Source: Candidatus Pacearchaeota archaeon
GTDB lineage: Archaea; Nanobdellota; Nanobdellia; Pacearchaeales; GW2011-AR1
Direction of reading: 5' to 3'
DNA: 14,527 nucleotides
NCBI GenBank assembly: GCA_002686355.1
Contig: NZBV01000009.1
Coordinates: 1-14,527, forward strand
Positions 14,444 through 14,527 of this stretch are shown here, piece after piece. Both the position numbers and the translations under genes were made by a program. Numbering within the stretch: position 1 is the first letter of the stretch; each line of letters opens with the position of its first letter. The notes beneath the pieces were generated by a model. It saw only the letters and a program-made list of their open reading frames with translations, made no database searches and was not told where the DNA came from.

Positions 14444-14527
14444 CTTTTCCTCTAACTTCTTTTTATAATCATCTAAATCAATTTTTTTTCTTGCAACACC
14501 GGTCTTAATCCCTGCTTCTGCAACTGC
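14432..14527 (-). CDS. C-terminal end of a probable NAD(P)-dependent malic enzyme (partial)
   Basis: Only the last 31 codons are inside the window, ending at TAA 14432-14434. They read AVAEAGIKTGVARKKIDLDD, then YKKKLEEKFLD. The pattern 'A-V-A-x-A-x-x-x-(T/S)-G-V-A-R-x-x-(I/V)-D' followed by a Tyr-containing charged helix is typical of the C-terminus of short prokaryotic malate oxidoreductases, which convert malate to pyruvate with release of CO2. The assignment rests on this short tail and could be wrong. It is followed by about 230 bases without a gene before the thioredoxin start. Confidence 0.6.
   Translation of the reverse strand, partial: AVAEAGIKTGVARKKIDLDDYKKKLEEKFLD

Noticed and set aside
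1..14527. CRISPR array, insertion sequence or complete mobile element
   Set aside because: I saw no regularly spaced repeats, no transposase or integrase frame and no paired terminal inverted repeats. Only fragmentary remnants near tRNA-Lys remain.

Overview
The window comes from a low-GC archaeon. It carries the archaeal RNA polymerase / str-type block rpoH-rpoB-rpoA-nusA-rps12-rps7-fusA in the usual archaeal order. It also has archaeal TATA boxes, several placed for leaderless transcripts, and a tRNA gene without an encoded CCA. The compact genes, the lack of rpl30e in its usual place and the aberrant RpoA suggest a reduced-genome lineage, possibly DPANN (Pace-/Woesearchaeota-like). That placement is inference from style, not a phylogeny. 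Every gene I accept lies on the minus strand, so transcription runs from high to low coordinates.

Core block (about 11720 down to 1). rpoH, rpoB, a 78-81 aa cysteine-rich protein of unknown family, an unsplit rpoA and an archaeal nusA-like two-KH gene follow one another, then a 51 aa unknown gene. After a poorly explained gap of about 330 bp, rps12 (with its own leaderless promoter) and rps7 follow. A 58 aa candidate gene is then coupled to fusA (EF-2), which runs off the left edge. The block encodes the catalytic core of RNA polymerase, an elongation/termination KH factor, two decoding-site 30S proteins and the translocase. Four junctions have exactly one base between a TAA stop and the next ATG, with no clear Shine-Dalgarno sequence.

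Right part (11994 to the end). This part holds a membrane-anchored PQQ-type aldose sugar dehydrogenase, then a decayed stretch with two gene remnants just beyond the 3' end of a tRNA-Lys(UUU) gene. Next are a 46 aa candidate gene and a leaderless thioredoxin with a CMPC active site. The right edge holds the last 31 residues of what looks like a malic enzyme.

Most unusual points: the unknown Cys-rich gene locked between rpoB and rpoA by one-base junctions; a fused RpoA in which the segment between bridge helix and trigger loop (foot region) is cut to about a dozen residues; small genes tucked into the transcription/translation block; and a homopolymer-associated frame break at the start of the sugar dehydrogenase.
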